From contig JADNYJ010000001.1 in NCBI GenBank assembly GCA_015501075.1, positions 868,001 to 932,000 of the forward strand: a stretch of 64,000 bases of DNA, in the 5' to 3' direction. The translations under genes and the position numbers were made by a program. Every line of letters starts with the position of its first letter. Position 1 is the stretch's first letter. The notes under the pieces are model-generated. The model worked only from the letters and a program-made list of their open reading frames with translations, was not told where the DNA came from and ran no database searches. This document shows, piece after piece, positions 11,372 through 22,436 of the stretch. Source of the DNA: Gymnopilus junonius. Lineage: Eukaryota; Basidiomycota; Agaricomycetes; Agaricales; Galerinaceae.

Positions 11372-13199
11372 ATGGAAGAAAATCAGTTCGATGTAGTGGT
11401 CTTGGGAACAGGACTGGTTGAAAGCATCACCGCTGCGTGAGTAGACCCGTATTTTATTAAGAATATATGGACTCAGTCTCATATCAAGTGCCTTGTCCAA
11501 AGCAGGATACAAGGTTGCTCATATTGACTCCAACCCCTACTACGGAGGAGAAGAAGCTAGTCTATCCCTCGAGGAACTTGCACAATGGGCAGACTCGACG
11601 TCTAACTCCTCTACATCTTCTCGCTTTCACCATATCTCTCGTTCCGTTGACATTCCCACTCAATCTCGCCAATATGCGATTTGCCTGCGACCCTCCGTAA
11701 TACCATCTGTTGGACCCTTCATTTCCTCTCTGATTATGTCTGGGGTAGCCAAATACAGCGGGTTCAGGCTCCTAGGCTCTTTCAGCGTCTATGAGTCTTC
11801 AGGACGCATGAAGAATGTTCCCGGTAGCAAGGAAGACATATTCAAAAGCAAAGATATCAGCTTGATCGAAAAGAGGCGCCTCATGCGGTTTCTAACATTC
11901 GCTGCTGGTGATTTCTCTGGAAAAAAAGAACTTGAAGGAAAACATGACATGCCATTTATTCAATTCTTGCAATCTACCTTCTCGTTGAGCGAGGAGACCT
12001 CTGGTGTCATTGCATATTCCCTTGCATTTTGTATGTCTTCATCTGGTAAGTGTATGGCGTGTCACAGCGTTAACATTATTCATTACATGCTGTTCTAGAG
12101 CCCACTTTGTTCACTCTGCAGCGACTGCAAAGGTATTTGCGTTCTGCTGGACGATACGGACCATCTCCATTCCTTATAGGTCACTATGGTGGCATAGGGG
12201 ACATTGCTCAAGGATTCTGCCGCGCCTCTGCCGTCAATGGGGGTGTATACATCTTGGCACGAAAGGTCACAAAAATTTCCCGAGCTAAATTTGTCTTGCC
12301 CCATCACGATTCTGACGTTCCGACAACTGAACACGATGTCCAGCCAATTTTTACCTATGATCTTACCCTAGCGGATTTCCCTGAGACACTTTCATGCAAA
12401 CTTATAATTTCATCTACATCTTATATACCCTCCGATTTCGGTGACGAAGTTCTGCAGCTGTCTTCCTCTTCTCAGGCGTCGAGGCTTAATATTGCATCCA
12501 TTGCTCGCTGCATTGCCGTTATAGATGAGCCATTGACATTTCAATCACCAGCCCCTGGTTCAAGCGATCAGGGAGTCGAAGCACAATTTAATGCATCACT
12601 TTCAGCAGACACAAGGAGCATAGTTGATACAGCAGTTCTAGTATTTCCACCATCATCTGTTGCGGGTGGCTCAACGACACATTCCTCGACTATTTTTGTC
12701 AATGGCGAAGGTAGTTTATCGACGCCAAAAGGCAAATGTACGTATCTTTCTAAATTTCTGCAGGCAGCATATCGAATTCATCTATGTAGGGCTTATATAT
12801 ATCGGACTCCCCTTAGGAACTCAGCAAGATGCCTTCATACCGCCAGAAGCGCTTCTCACCCCTTACCTGAATGCGGTGATGCGCCTTTCTACCGATCCCT
12901 CTAAAGCGCCTATCAAGCCAATATTCACCATATTCTATCTGGAAAGCCCAACACCTCCAGTCCCCGGTTCACATTCCGAGAATCATACTGCGCCGAACAC
13001 ATACCTTGTCCCACCCCCTCTACCCACTGCTTCTCTCCCTGACGTGGGTGATGAGTCTGCGTTGATTGCAGAAACGACATTCCTCGAGGCAGTGAAAGTT
13101 CTTCGGAAGATTGGTGGACATGCAGAAGAAGCCGTTGACGATATCCCTTTCTGGCCTCCTCTTCCAGCAGATGAAGACAACGATGACGACGAATGGTAA
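11372..13199 (+). CDS. MRS6: Rab escort protein (Rab geranylgeranyltransferase component A)
   Basis: It presents newly made Rab GTPases to geranylgeranyltransferase II and delivers them to membranes. Exon 1 (11372-11436) encodes MEENQFDVVVLGTGLVESIT; splicing to 11489 gives AAALSKAGYKVAHIDSNPYYGG, the dinucleotide-binding-like motif of the GDI/REP fold. Further hallmarks are SGVAKYSGFRLLGSF, MPFIQFLQSTFSLSE, GHYGGIGDIAQGFCR and ASAVNGGVYIL. A late intron (gtacgt..tatgtag, about 12739-12787) restores the frame for IYIGLPLGTQQDAF. The C-terminus is acidic (PADEDNDDDEW). The REP-type insertions and length of over 500 residues separate it from the shorter Rab GDI. Confidence 0.9.
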
Positions 13200-13399
13200 T
13201 TTCTACGGCGCATGTAAATCTGGGCAATCACTTGAGCGTTTTTGACATTGTTTCGTCCTATGGTATAGCAAACTATATTTCAATTTACATAGCACATTAG
13301 CTGCAATACACTGAACTCGTCCCATTCGAAGGTATTAATACTGTGTCGTATGTATGATATTATCTACACATGAATAATAAGATGATCGGGAGATGTCGC

Positions 13400-13808
13400 T
13401 CAGTAACGAGATTCCCCTGCGAACACGCGTTGACGTCTTGGAGTTGAACGTATCCCAAGAACCCTTCTTATCTTAGTCATGAAAGAAACGTGAGCCTCGT
13501 CTCCTCGTCCCTGTGAAAAAGGTGAATATATCTAAATTTGTGCTTGAAAAGACAGCGCACCATTATGCGAAGTTCGTGTATGGCATGCTTTCGACCATTA
13601 TGAGTCGAATTAGGATGCGACAAAGCGGCCTCTGAGAAGTCAAAATCCATGAAAATCCAGGTGGGCCATAGAATCGGGACTTACTATATCCACCAGCGAC
13701 ACGGTCTCTGTCCCTTCGGTGGAAAAATCCCTGGCGACGAGTGGCCCCACTATTTGGGGCGCCACTATGGTGGTGACGGTGTGTAGAACTAGATCCAGAG
13801 AGAGGCAT
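13400..13808 (-). CDS. Small Con-6-like protein, three exons
   Basis: Three exons (13808-13685, 13631-13561, 13510-13400) with consensus splice sites (GTAAGT..CAG and GTGCGC..CAG) encode about 101 residues. The start is MPLSGSSSTHRHHHSGA, with the core DRVAGGYKAALSHPNSTHNG, then GRKHAIHELRIMGRG, and a basic tail MTKIRRVLGIRSTPRRQR ending ESRY. The core resembles the conidiation-specific protein 6 (Con-6) repeat, with its GYKAALxNPN pattern followed by a helix. Only one such repeat is present. The function of this family is poorly known. The gene model is supported by frame continuity across both introns; the family name is less certain. Confidence 0.65.
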
Positions 13809-14855
13809 TTATGAGAGCAATTTAAAAAAATTTAAGAGTTTTGATGCTCTAAATTAGTTGAAGCAGGATTAATCGGCATTGCCGTCCTTTTTATACGGAA
13901 TAGCAAGTTCATAACATGGCATCACACATAGCCAGCAACGTAAGTTTGTGGGGTAGACTCTAGACCAAGTATAATAGTATCAACTGTAAATATGTTCCTG
14001 TGACCAGTTTGTAGTGGGGAATGTCAGTGCACAGCTTCTAAGGGTAATTTTGCGGGGTGTCATGACGTCATCAATATTGTATTCCATATTGGGTAACAGT
14101 ATGTGGCGCATCCTCCACAATCAACACGGTCAACACTAGTAAAGAAACCTTACAGCGACATCTGCAATGGTCACTACTATGTTGTTTAGGTACTTTATGG
14201 TTGCTTAATTATACAAACTTAGTTTCTTTCACCTCGGCCATGTGGGAGCACAGCTGGCCACCATCATTGACACTGCTCAAACCTTAAAATGCCATATAAA
14301 GGTGGGCATGCAAAATACCCTGGTTTCCTTTATTTTACTTACAGATAGTGAGCTTTGAAATGGGTTGACAACTCTTTGGTAGGAACTCTGCAGCTCTTGA
14401 GTCCAACAGCAGTATTGTTCAGGCTGTTGGTTGCTACTTACATTTCTAAGGAGTATATCTGCAGGAAATTTTGGATACCCTTGGTTGGTGCTTCATTGTA
14501 GGGCCTACTCCCATACAAGAACTTTGCCTGCCTATATAAATTGTGCATTGCTTGACAATGATCCCATCTCCGTGATGAACCCTTTAGAAGCCCATATTTG
14601 CGAGCTTCAAATTTCCTTTGAATTGATAGGGACTCCTTGCAATGATATTGTTATCTTGTTTATCAATCTCTCCAGCTGTGATGCCTGTTCAGACCTTTGG
14701 CCTCTCACGCTGCCAACACGAGGCAGTCGCCGGTTCTTATCTTATCTTATGTATTCCGAATAAGAATGTGCGTCCGAGTCCCTCGGCTACTGGTCTTTGT
14801 CTTGACCTCTAACACCCTACAGGACACATAGGTCGTGATTGCCCGGTGCCCCAGC
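13809..14855. other. Gene-poor stretch
   Basis: 1,047 bp with no supportable gene. A 110-codon frame at 14431-14763 shows no motif. An imperfect AT-rich hairpin (aattta-agag / ctct-aaatt) lies at about 13830-13856, just upstream of the Con-6-like gene. The right end should hold the promoter of the DUF3445 gene. Confidence 0.45.
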
Positions 14856-17800
14856 ATGCCCAACATGAGCCGAGCTATATTCGACCGAGTATCTTCCTTC
14901 GACCCGCTAGGCATCACGGCCACACTCCTCTTGGGTCTTATAATAGCATTAGCGATGTTCAAATTGTGGAATGCTTTATCGCGATTCAACGGAATGGCTC
15001 GTTTCATGGGTTCGGACGAGGCCCAAAAGTCAACTACACCGTTCGATGACGAGGACGTAATAGAGTCCGATGTGAATAAGGGTCGTCAACCTGGTGGTGA
15101 GTAATGCGGTTGCATGCTATTACTCTTACGAGCCCCACTTGTGCCGTCTATCACGTTGGACACTATTAGAGTGTTGGAGTTTCATTTTTTGACCTGTCCT
15201 GCTGACTTGGTCTGTTTCTTGGAACGTAGAATGGAACCCTGTAAAGTTTAGTTACCCGTCAATCGAGGCATGTCCGCAGAGACTATCAGAGATCAAGCCA
15301 ATTCCCTATCGGCCCTTTCGATGGGGAGCTTACCAGTACGTCTCTTTTATTTTAAAAGAGTGCCAAAACTTTTTTCATTCGACTCAGCGTAACAATGGGT
15401 ATTCGGAACATGCCATGGAACGACTGGATCGAGGTTATTTCTACCTTTTTGCTCCTGCACTTAATTAAGCTAATACGGGTTCATACGAATATAGCTGGAC
15501 ATGGGCCATGGAAAATACCACGAGATAAAATCCCATAGGATGAAAATACGCGGGCAGGCTGCTGTTCGTGTGTTAGGTGATCAAGAACTCGTGAAAGGAG
15601 GAGCTGAAGCCGGTGGGTTGATATTTTGCTTTTACTTACTGAACGCAGAATATCGCTTTATCCCATATGAATCTTCGACAGGTGCTAACGAGAATTTGAC
15701 AGCGGTTGAACTTGTACATGAACTGGCTGAATATCTCTCTCGTCGATTCCCGTCAGATTTCAGCGTTACTCGACACTCCAAGCGAATTATTTCTCCGGAT
15801 GGAACGTTCTGCGACTGGGGGTGGGAGGGTCTACCACCAATTGAAGCGATCAGGATTACTTCCCTGGATATTTCCTACGATCTACCCTCGTCAGTCGACG
15901 ACGGGAACCAAGCGCCTGAGAGGGCCATGCAAATTGCAGGACTCCTGTGTGTAATTTTACACTCTTCCTAGCTTCAGGACTTAAATCCATTTCGTCTAGA
16001 ATTCAGGACGACTTGGCTGTAATGATCGAAGGTAAGTAGGGGATAAATGTAATTGTCGTGGAATATGGACTCGGAACTCATCGATAATTAGGCCTGGACG
16101 GAAGGTATTACTTCCAAGCTGGATCGATTTGTGTTCCCGGTAAGTTACTTTCCTCTTGCAAGTTGAGTGGAGTCTCTCGTTCCCAGCGTACCTGTATTGT
16201 TTCCCCACATACTTCCTTAAAGGATGTATATTTTCTTGGAACGTAATCTGACCGCATGGACTATTAATTGGTACTGACCCCCTCGTGTGTTTCCCCGAAC
16301 CCAGGGTTTTGGCGTATGCAAGATAAAATTGGTCTGCCGTTGGATGACATTCATATTTCCGGCAAAGTCCCACAATGTACGTCTTTTGACATGCCCTTGT
16401 TCGTATTTCTCTCTGGGCTTCCTTTCTATCCTGTGCATTTGATCTTTCGATGGAGTCATGAACGCCTTCAATCATAACAAGGGTTGGGTTAAGCCTGCGC
16501 ACCGTTGGCAGCGATGGGAAAGGGACTTTTTGACTCGTTTGGTTGTTCCCCCTTGTCTTTCCATATTTTTTGGGCGTTTCTATGCTCAAAAAAGCTTGGA
16601 ACGCAGGCTAGCGGCACCCCTGTGAAGGAGTAGCAAATGTTACTCGGGCCTTACCTGTTTCACTCATCCATACCCACGTCCAGATTTAGCTTTTTTTGCA
16701 ATGTGACCTCTATAACCCCGCATGCCCAAGTGCATATTGCGGCCAATCTATCCTACCGGAACATTGGTGACAGCTTGCGGTTGTGGTTGTCTTGATCTGC
16801 TGATCGGGACACCCTAGATTAGGATAACCTTTCGGGGTGGCGTCGGATGTCGTCATATATATTTTTCAAGCCGTTAAGCGGATTTATCGTGCGCCCTGCA
16901 CGACGTGACGGTGTGCAGATCTGACGCATGCATTGACATGATGGCGGGTCATTGCCAACCTACTTGGGTAAACAGGTGTTCTTTTGACAGCGGAGACGTC
17001 ACTGGGCAGATAATGAGGTGTTTTGTCAGTAAACGAGGTTATTGCCCTAAATCAGGGATCGGTTGGCCAGAAAATCATGCTGATGATCCATCATCCAGTC
17101 CGGAAGTTCTGGCTCATGTCCAGGCGCTGGCTCAAGGTTGGACACGGTGTCATGGACGGATGATAAAGTTTGACGCACAATTGCCGATCAGTTGTGCGTC
17201 GCTCGTACGGGTGCAACAGTGTACTGGGACGTGTCCGAAGCAAGGGGCTGCCTTCCATTGGATTTGGCATGGTTGATGCATCGATGAATGATGATGATCC
17301 TTTCACATTTATATTGCATCGCTTCTGACATGGACACGGCGTCTTTATAATCTGTACTGACAAAAATAACAGACAGAGAAAAATTGCAAACGAGCTTGGA
17401 ACGATTTTTTCGACGACTGCCGGTGGATAAACCGGTGATTCGGAACAACTACTTTATTCAGGCAAACCGCCGGCGAGAGAGTGGCGCACACGAGCAGAAT
17501 GAGAGCGGCCAAGTTGTGGATCCTGAGGAACTGGGATGGGCTGAAAGTACACTAGGATCGGAAGAAACATACGAGCATGGCTCGATGAGGCCCGCCTTTG
17601 CAAAAGCGGTGACTGAAAAAGACATGATCGCGATTGACTGGATACGATTGCGGACGGAACGGCAGACACTGAGACGGCTTCCACGAAGTGGTGCAGTTGT
17701 TTTCACAATCCGGACATACTTGACGCCAGTAACAGCGTTAGGGAAGGAACGAGGGATACCCGGACGGATGGCAAGTGCACTTCGGAGCTGGCCAGAGGAT

Positions 17801-17911
17801 GTGGGCGAGTACAAGGGCAAGTTCAAGGGGGGATGGTATGGACCACTACTAGATTATCTAGACAAGTGCGATGGCGAGCAGGGATCTATTGGGGCAGGAG
17901 AAGTAGAATGA
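14856..17911 (+). CDS. Heme-dependent oxidative N-demethylase-like protein (DUF3445)
   Basis: The family is known from a bacterial dimethylamine-type oxidative demethylase alpha subunit; the substrate in fungi is unknown. An N-terminal membrane helix (ITATLLLGLIIALAMFKLW, about residues 20-38) suggests membrane anchoring. Family motifs in order: IPYRPFRWGAYHVTMGIRNM, PWNDWIELDMGHGKYHEIKS, HELAEYLSRRFPSDF, IQDDLAVMIEGLDGRYYFQA, then FWRMQDKIGLPLDDIHISGK. The last exon resumes with YREKLQTSLERFFRRLPVDK, RNNYFIQ, RLRTERQTLRRLPRSGAVVF and TIRTYLTPV. About nine exons stay in frame. The intron at 16377-17372 is 996 bp, while most others in this gene are 50-130 bp. The ATG at 14856 is the first in frame; 14865 is an alternative. 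Confidence 0.85.
16377..17372 (+). other. Oversized intron of the DUF3445 gene
   Basis: Donor gtacgt at 16377 and acceptor aacag ending 17372 join VPQ-Y and REKLQ in frame, so the gene is not broken. At 996 bp the intron is many times longer than typical introns in this window and has probably gained an insertion. I found no clear terminal repeats, target duplication or coding homology in it. A 123-codon frame at 16905-17276 has no recognisable motif. Confidence 0.7.
17172..17200. repeat. Perfect 9-bp inverted repeat inside the large intron
   Basis: GACGCACAA (17172-17180) and its exact reverse complement TTGTGCGTC (17192-17200) flank an 11-nt spacer. It could form a hairpin in the transcript or bind a dimeric protein. 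Chance is also possible. Confidence 0.6.
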
Positions 17912-18262
17912 GAATGATGCATTGTCCAAATGGAAGGGCGTGGGAAAGATGTAAAATTTCAGGGTGGAGCAGGATTGAAACTCCGCGAGAGGAGATGTGT
18001 TGGGGAATAGGGAGGAGAGGGAGTAGGGAGCAGATAGATATAAGGGAGATTGGCACGGTCGAGATAGATACGATGACGCAAGGATGACGGCGAGAGGAAG
18101 AGCAGCGGGAGGGAAGGGGATGAGAGAATTGAAATGAGTCAGGCACTGATGGGGAAGCAGCAGATCAAATAGCGACAAATAGCGTCAGCGGAATATAACC
18201 CAGCTACGTCAGCAGTCGTCATTCTGTTTAGGACCCCCAACTAACGTCGTCACTGCCCAAGA
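17912..18262 (+). promoter_or_regulatory. Upstream region of the ATF/CREB gene with CRE-like site
   Basis: 351 bp, strongly purine-rich on the plus strand up to about 18180. The CRE-like heptamer TACGTCA occurs at 18205-18211, about 50 bp before the ATG, and a TGACGCAAG-like site lies near 18073. Both resemble targets of ATF/CREB proteins, the family the downstream gene encodes. Confidence 0.4.
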
Positions 18263-19775
18263 ATGTCTCCAAAGAGTCCCTCGCCCGATGTGTCCTCCGA
18301 GGGCCGCGCCCGCCCAGCGACCCGCCAGACACGCTCTGACTTTTATCTCGAGCCCAATCCGTTTGAGGAGTCCTTCAAGGCGCCCTCCGCCTCCTCCAAT
18401 GTCCGCAATTCCTCTCCGCACCGCGACTCTTCCTCGGCAGACTCGGCCCACCGTGAAGATCCAGATCGCCCCCAGTCCAGGTCAAAATCCCGCTCATCCC
18501 TCACTCGGAGCGCATCCCCCCGCCCTGTCCTTCCGCCCCTCGCCTCCATCTCCTCCCCTGCAGACTCGGCCTACTCCTGGGGCTACAACAACAACTCGAT
18601 CAACTCCCTCCGCTCCGGTCCCCTCTCCCCCGCCATGCTCGCCGGTCCCCAGCCTGCCCCCGAGCAGTCCCATATGCCCTTTGACCCTGCCAACTTCCGC
18701 ACCGGCCTCACTCCCAGAACCGGTCTCACCCCGAGGACCGGCCTCACTCCCCTCGTCGGTGGCTTCCCGCCCTCCCCGGGCACTGCCGCCTTCCTCGCTA
18801 TCATGAATGGCAGCAACGGCTCATCGGCCGCTCCCTCCGCTGCTACTATTACCCCTAACACCCTCAACGCCATCTCCGGTGTCCTCACCAGCAACAGCTA
18901 TCAGAGCTCTACCCTTCACCAGACCTCTTCTTCAGCCCACGATAATCCCCAGTCGTCCTACATTACCACTCCTGCTAATGCTGCCAATACCGCAGCTAAT
19001 GGTCTCTTCCTCCTCTCTCAAGCTCACCAGGAGCTCACCAAGCGCGAAGAAGCCCAAGCTCGTGCTAGTAATGCATCTGCTGCCGCTTCTGCCGCCTCTG
19101 CTAATGGTCCGAGTGCAGCAAACGGAAAGCGAGGGGCCAAGCGCAAGTCCTACGATGCCATGTCCCCCCCGCCTTCTGTCCCCCAATCTACGACGAGGGG
19201 CTCCGCTAAGCGCACGCGAGGCAATACCAACGGTCGCTACAAGAACACGCGTGAGGTGTCTGAGGATATCGACGATGACGACGATGACCTTGAAGATGAT
19301 GCCGGAAACAATGACGACAATGATATGGACTCCACTCAAAATTCATCGTCGGGCAACAGACGGTCCTCAAAGAAACCAGAGACTGAGGAGGAGAAGCGAA
19401 AAAACTTTTTAGAACGGAATAGACAAGGTATTTTGGCAATTCGCCAAATTTCTATCAGATGGCTCATTCATATCCAGCTGCACTTAAATGCCGACAGCGC
19501 AAAAAGGCCTGGCTCGCCCAACTTCAAGCCAAAGTTGAATACCTTCAGCAAGAAAATGAACGACTCACTGCTGCTCTCATTTCCTCTCGCGACGAAATCT
19601 CAAGATTGTCTGCGTTGTGGGAGGCGCTGGTATCGTTGGTTCACTGCCCGTGAACAGTCATGGTGCGTCCAGCGTCCAACCCGTCAGCATGAATGTGAGC
19701 ATCTCCGGAAAAGCGAACGGCGCTGCAGCCGTTTCAGGTCCAGGCGGAGGCCGATCGTCTGGCTACGGCTATTGA
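18263..19775 (+). CDS. ATF/CREB-family bZIP transcription factor (Atf1-like), probable frameshift near end
   Basis: A nuclear stress-response regulator resembling yeast Atf1/Aft1. The N-terminal half has the conserved EPNPFEESFK segment (about residues 30-40) and FRTGLTPRTGLTP, typical of the Aft1/Atf1 osmotic-stress region. It then has Ser/Ala-rich sequence, a bipartite basic stretch (GKRGAKRKSYDAM) and an acidic run. An intron (19438-19477) falls inside the basic region: EEEKRKNFLERNRQ joins AALKCRQRKKAWLAQLQAKV, followed by the zipper EYLQQENERLTAAL. As assembled the frame ends at 19653 after SRLSALWEAL. One extra G at about 19614-19620 would instead give SRLSALVGGAGIVGSLPVN and a Gly-rich tail ending GYGY at 19775. 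The bZIP itself is unaffected. Confidence 0.92.
18698..18751 (+). repeat. Three 18-bp tandem repeats coding RTGLTP
   Basis: Three consecutive copies of an 18-bp unit encode RTGLTP within the transcription-factor activation region. The copies differ mainly at third codon positions, so the peptide rather than the DNA is conserved. Confidence 0.9.
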
Positions 19776-21926
19776 GGGTCATTTCACGTGGAGGACACCC
19801 TCTTTCGGAACCCCGCTACCCATATCATCTACGACTTCCCTCGCTTGGTCCCCAAGGTCGGAGGAACGTCTGATCAAGGCCATTGACCAACTATCTCACT
19901 CTGACACGCGCAAAAAAAAATGTTGTACTTACTACTCACCAGCACTACTGCACCTCCATCTATACACGCATCACACTCTCACCCACCTCATTCCCTATTG
20001 CATTACCGTTTTCTTACCCCTCTGCTCTCAGACAATTTGCTCTTGCTTTTTTCCTATCCTTGGGCGGTGGACTTTTTGCATTTAGTTATATACTTGATCG
20101 CTCTTTTGTTTCACTGCATTTCACGAATCTGTTATCGATTTGCAGGGGTATTCATACACGTTACCCGCATTTTTGGGACGAGGGACCTGTTTTACTACTA
20201 GGGTGGGGGCAAATGTGTTTTGTCCGCAATGTGCATTGTTCAGTATCTCATGATCGCTATTATTATTAGATTGTACTATTTTTTTTCGAATTCCATGATC
20301 GCACACCTCAAAAATTTTGACAAAACTTTAACTTTGGAAGATGTAATTTTCCCCGGACTAGAGTAGCGGCAGCATGTGTACATTTTCCCTCCAGTTCATA
20401 CCGAACTCGGACAGCGCCAATCAAACCTCAATTATTTGTAACTGTCCTCCATCAGAAAAACTCTTATCTATCTTTGAGTAGGGTCCCCATAGTGCAGCAT
20501 GGCGCTGTCTGCCCTTGTCTGCCCCCTGGGGCCTGTTATCGCGCGATCTATGATATGTTCTTTGCTTGACAGAAGCGGGGACCTAGCCCGACAAGCTTCG
20601 GGTTCAATCCCGCCCGCCCACTCCGAATACACGTATGACCTCAACCACCATCATCAAAAGTGCTCAGTCGTTTTTGCGTGTATTACTCAAAAGGCTGAAC
20701 CGCTAGCGACGTCTACTATCAGAGGGAAGACGTCTGCAGGGTTGCAAAGAGAATCACGGAAAACGGACGGGATTTGGTGAAAGTATATTTTTTAGTCGGA
20801 ACAAGACGGTTGTAGAGTACTATTGGACAAAAAAGGGGTCCAAGAACAGACGTAGAACTACGAAAAAGAGGCAGCTAGAAGGCATACGTGTAGCTGTTAT
20901 CTACTGGATAAAAGAATCGAGCAGGGGTGGAAAATACGAGCACGACGGGGGCCACGACGACCACAACAACGGGCAGAGAAAAAGCTTACATAAGAGGCAT
21001 GGGAAAGGCATACCCTCTGCAGACAGAAGGAGCTAGCTCTTCTCGAACTTCCATGTACTGATTGTCCAGCCGGTCCCTAGATTGTCCATAGTCCCACAGC
21101 GCGCGTCAGCAGGCAGGAAAAAGGGAGGAATGTATAAAATATTAGCAAATACTATGCGAGGCACCAGACAGGGAAGAACTGAGAGAACTGGATGACTTGG
21201 ATGAAGATGAGTAGCCCAACAAAAGCAGCTAGAGAAAATAAATTGGTCAAAATGACCTGCATGCATAGTGGTAGGAAAAGCGGAAGAGAAATACAGTGAG
21301 GAGCTCTGGATGATGGGGATTTATGGTGATGTATGGAGAACTGTAATCACCTCCACTGGGTTTAACCATCAAGTCCTGCCTGAAGCCCAAGGCCAGGAGC
21401 TGCCAAGCTGTAATGATCAACCCCAAGTCCCGACCCGCCTATGTTGTGCTCCGAGAACTCGACATTTACTTAGTATATAGATAGCCACTATGTACAATAA
21501 GTAGTGTGTGAGTTTTCGGTAACTGGCAGTTCCGTATGGGACCACGTCAGTATAATAACTCCTCCTCCTCCTCCGTATAGTATTCAGGTAAATTTATCTT
21601 CCTCGTACTTGGCTCTGATTATTTATGTAATTTGATCATAGGATTGCTCGATAGAGCTGCGATTATTATTATCGATAGGACAGGATAAGGACAAGAATCA
21701 GCATGTGGCGGAGTTTTAAATTTGAGCGCCCGATTAGCAGGATGAGAGTGCCTGATGAGAGAGTCGCAACTCCCTTTCGGCACAAGGCTCCACCTTGCGC
21801 ATACTCATAATTTTGCCCGACTTACTCATCCAGATTCCAAAGCCATTCATGTACTTGCCGTAAAGATGGTACCTGCTACTGTCAATGGAGTAGATTCCTG
21901 GTTTCAGAATACATCACGGCATACAT
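19776..21926. other. Long gene-poor region downstream of the bZIP gene
   Basis: About 2.15 kb without a supportable gene. The first 500 bp are CT-rich and probably the 3' end of the bZIP transcript. A tRNA T-arm-like sequence at 20599-20612 lacks the rest of a cloverleaf. Short frames between 20499 and 21480 show no motif or splice pattern I trust. Confidence 0.45.
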
Positions 21927-22436
21927 TCACTCGGATCTACTTAGCAAACGTTGGATGCTTTGTGTCGACTGGAGTGCTCGAGAGTTCGTTGATTTTGACC
22001 CTATTGGTCGCCTTTCTGCACAATCGATGGATATTGTCAATGTCTTCTGCTGTACTGTTTGGTCGCTTCTATTCACCTGCTTGTTAAGGCTCTTCACGCT
22101 CCAAGTCTTCAGGGCTGATTTTATGAATGAATGCTGGAGCCGCATACGTTTTTGCCTAGAGGAACGCTTTTCTCCTTGCATTTGCTTCTGTTTCCCTTCC
22201 AATTCATTTTTTCTTGCCGCCTCAACATCCGTGCGGGTAAGTGACTGACCCTCGATAGAGTTGATTACGAAGTTATTCCGTATACAACATGACGAAGGCT
22301 TCTCCTTCTCGTCTAAATTTACACAGAAGTGCTTTGTTTCACTTACCATTCGACCACGAGTTGTTCTTCTTTCCTCGCAAAAAATGTAACCAGTAGGTCC
22401 CATGACTTGATGATCTGATAGACTGTTACTTGCCAC
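21927..22436 (-). CDS. Uncharacterised ORF, 169 codons
   Basis: An open frame with Lys/Arg/Gln-rich sequence (EAARKNELEGKQKQM, SSRQKRMRLQHSF) and no recognised domain. A good donor-like GTAAGT follows an ATG codon near 22349 on this strand, so the real structure, if any, may be spliced. It lies in a gene-poor region, and length alone is weak evidence of coding. Confidence 0.2.
   Translation of the reverse strand: MASNSLSDHQVMGPTGYIFCEERRTTRGRMVSETKHFCVNLDEKEKPSSCCIRNNFVINSIEGQSLTRTDVEAARKNELEGKQKQMQGEKRSSRQKRMRLQHSFIKSALKTWSVKSLNKQVNRSDQTVQQKTLTISIDCAERRPIGSKSTNSRALQSTQSIQRLLSRSE

Noticed and set aside
14431..14763. 110-codon frame in the 13.8-14.9 kb gap
   Set aside because: No recognisable domain and no splice sites that extend it.
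16905..17276. 123-codon frame inside the giant intron
   Set aside because: No motif, no splice context and lies within an intron whose flanking exons join perfectly.
18288..19412. Pro- and Leu-rich frames overlapping the ATF/CREB gene
   Set aside because: Alternative-frame translations of the Ser/Pro-rich coding exon; the bZIP frame is clearly the real one.
20599..20612. tRNA-like T-arm (CGGG TTCAAT CCCG)
   Set aside because: The loop has six rather than seven bases, and no matching acceptor, D or anticodon arm could be found within 80 bases upstream.
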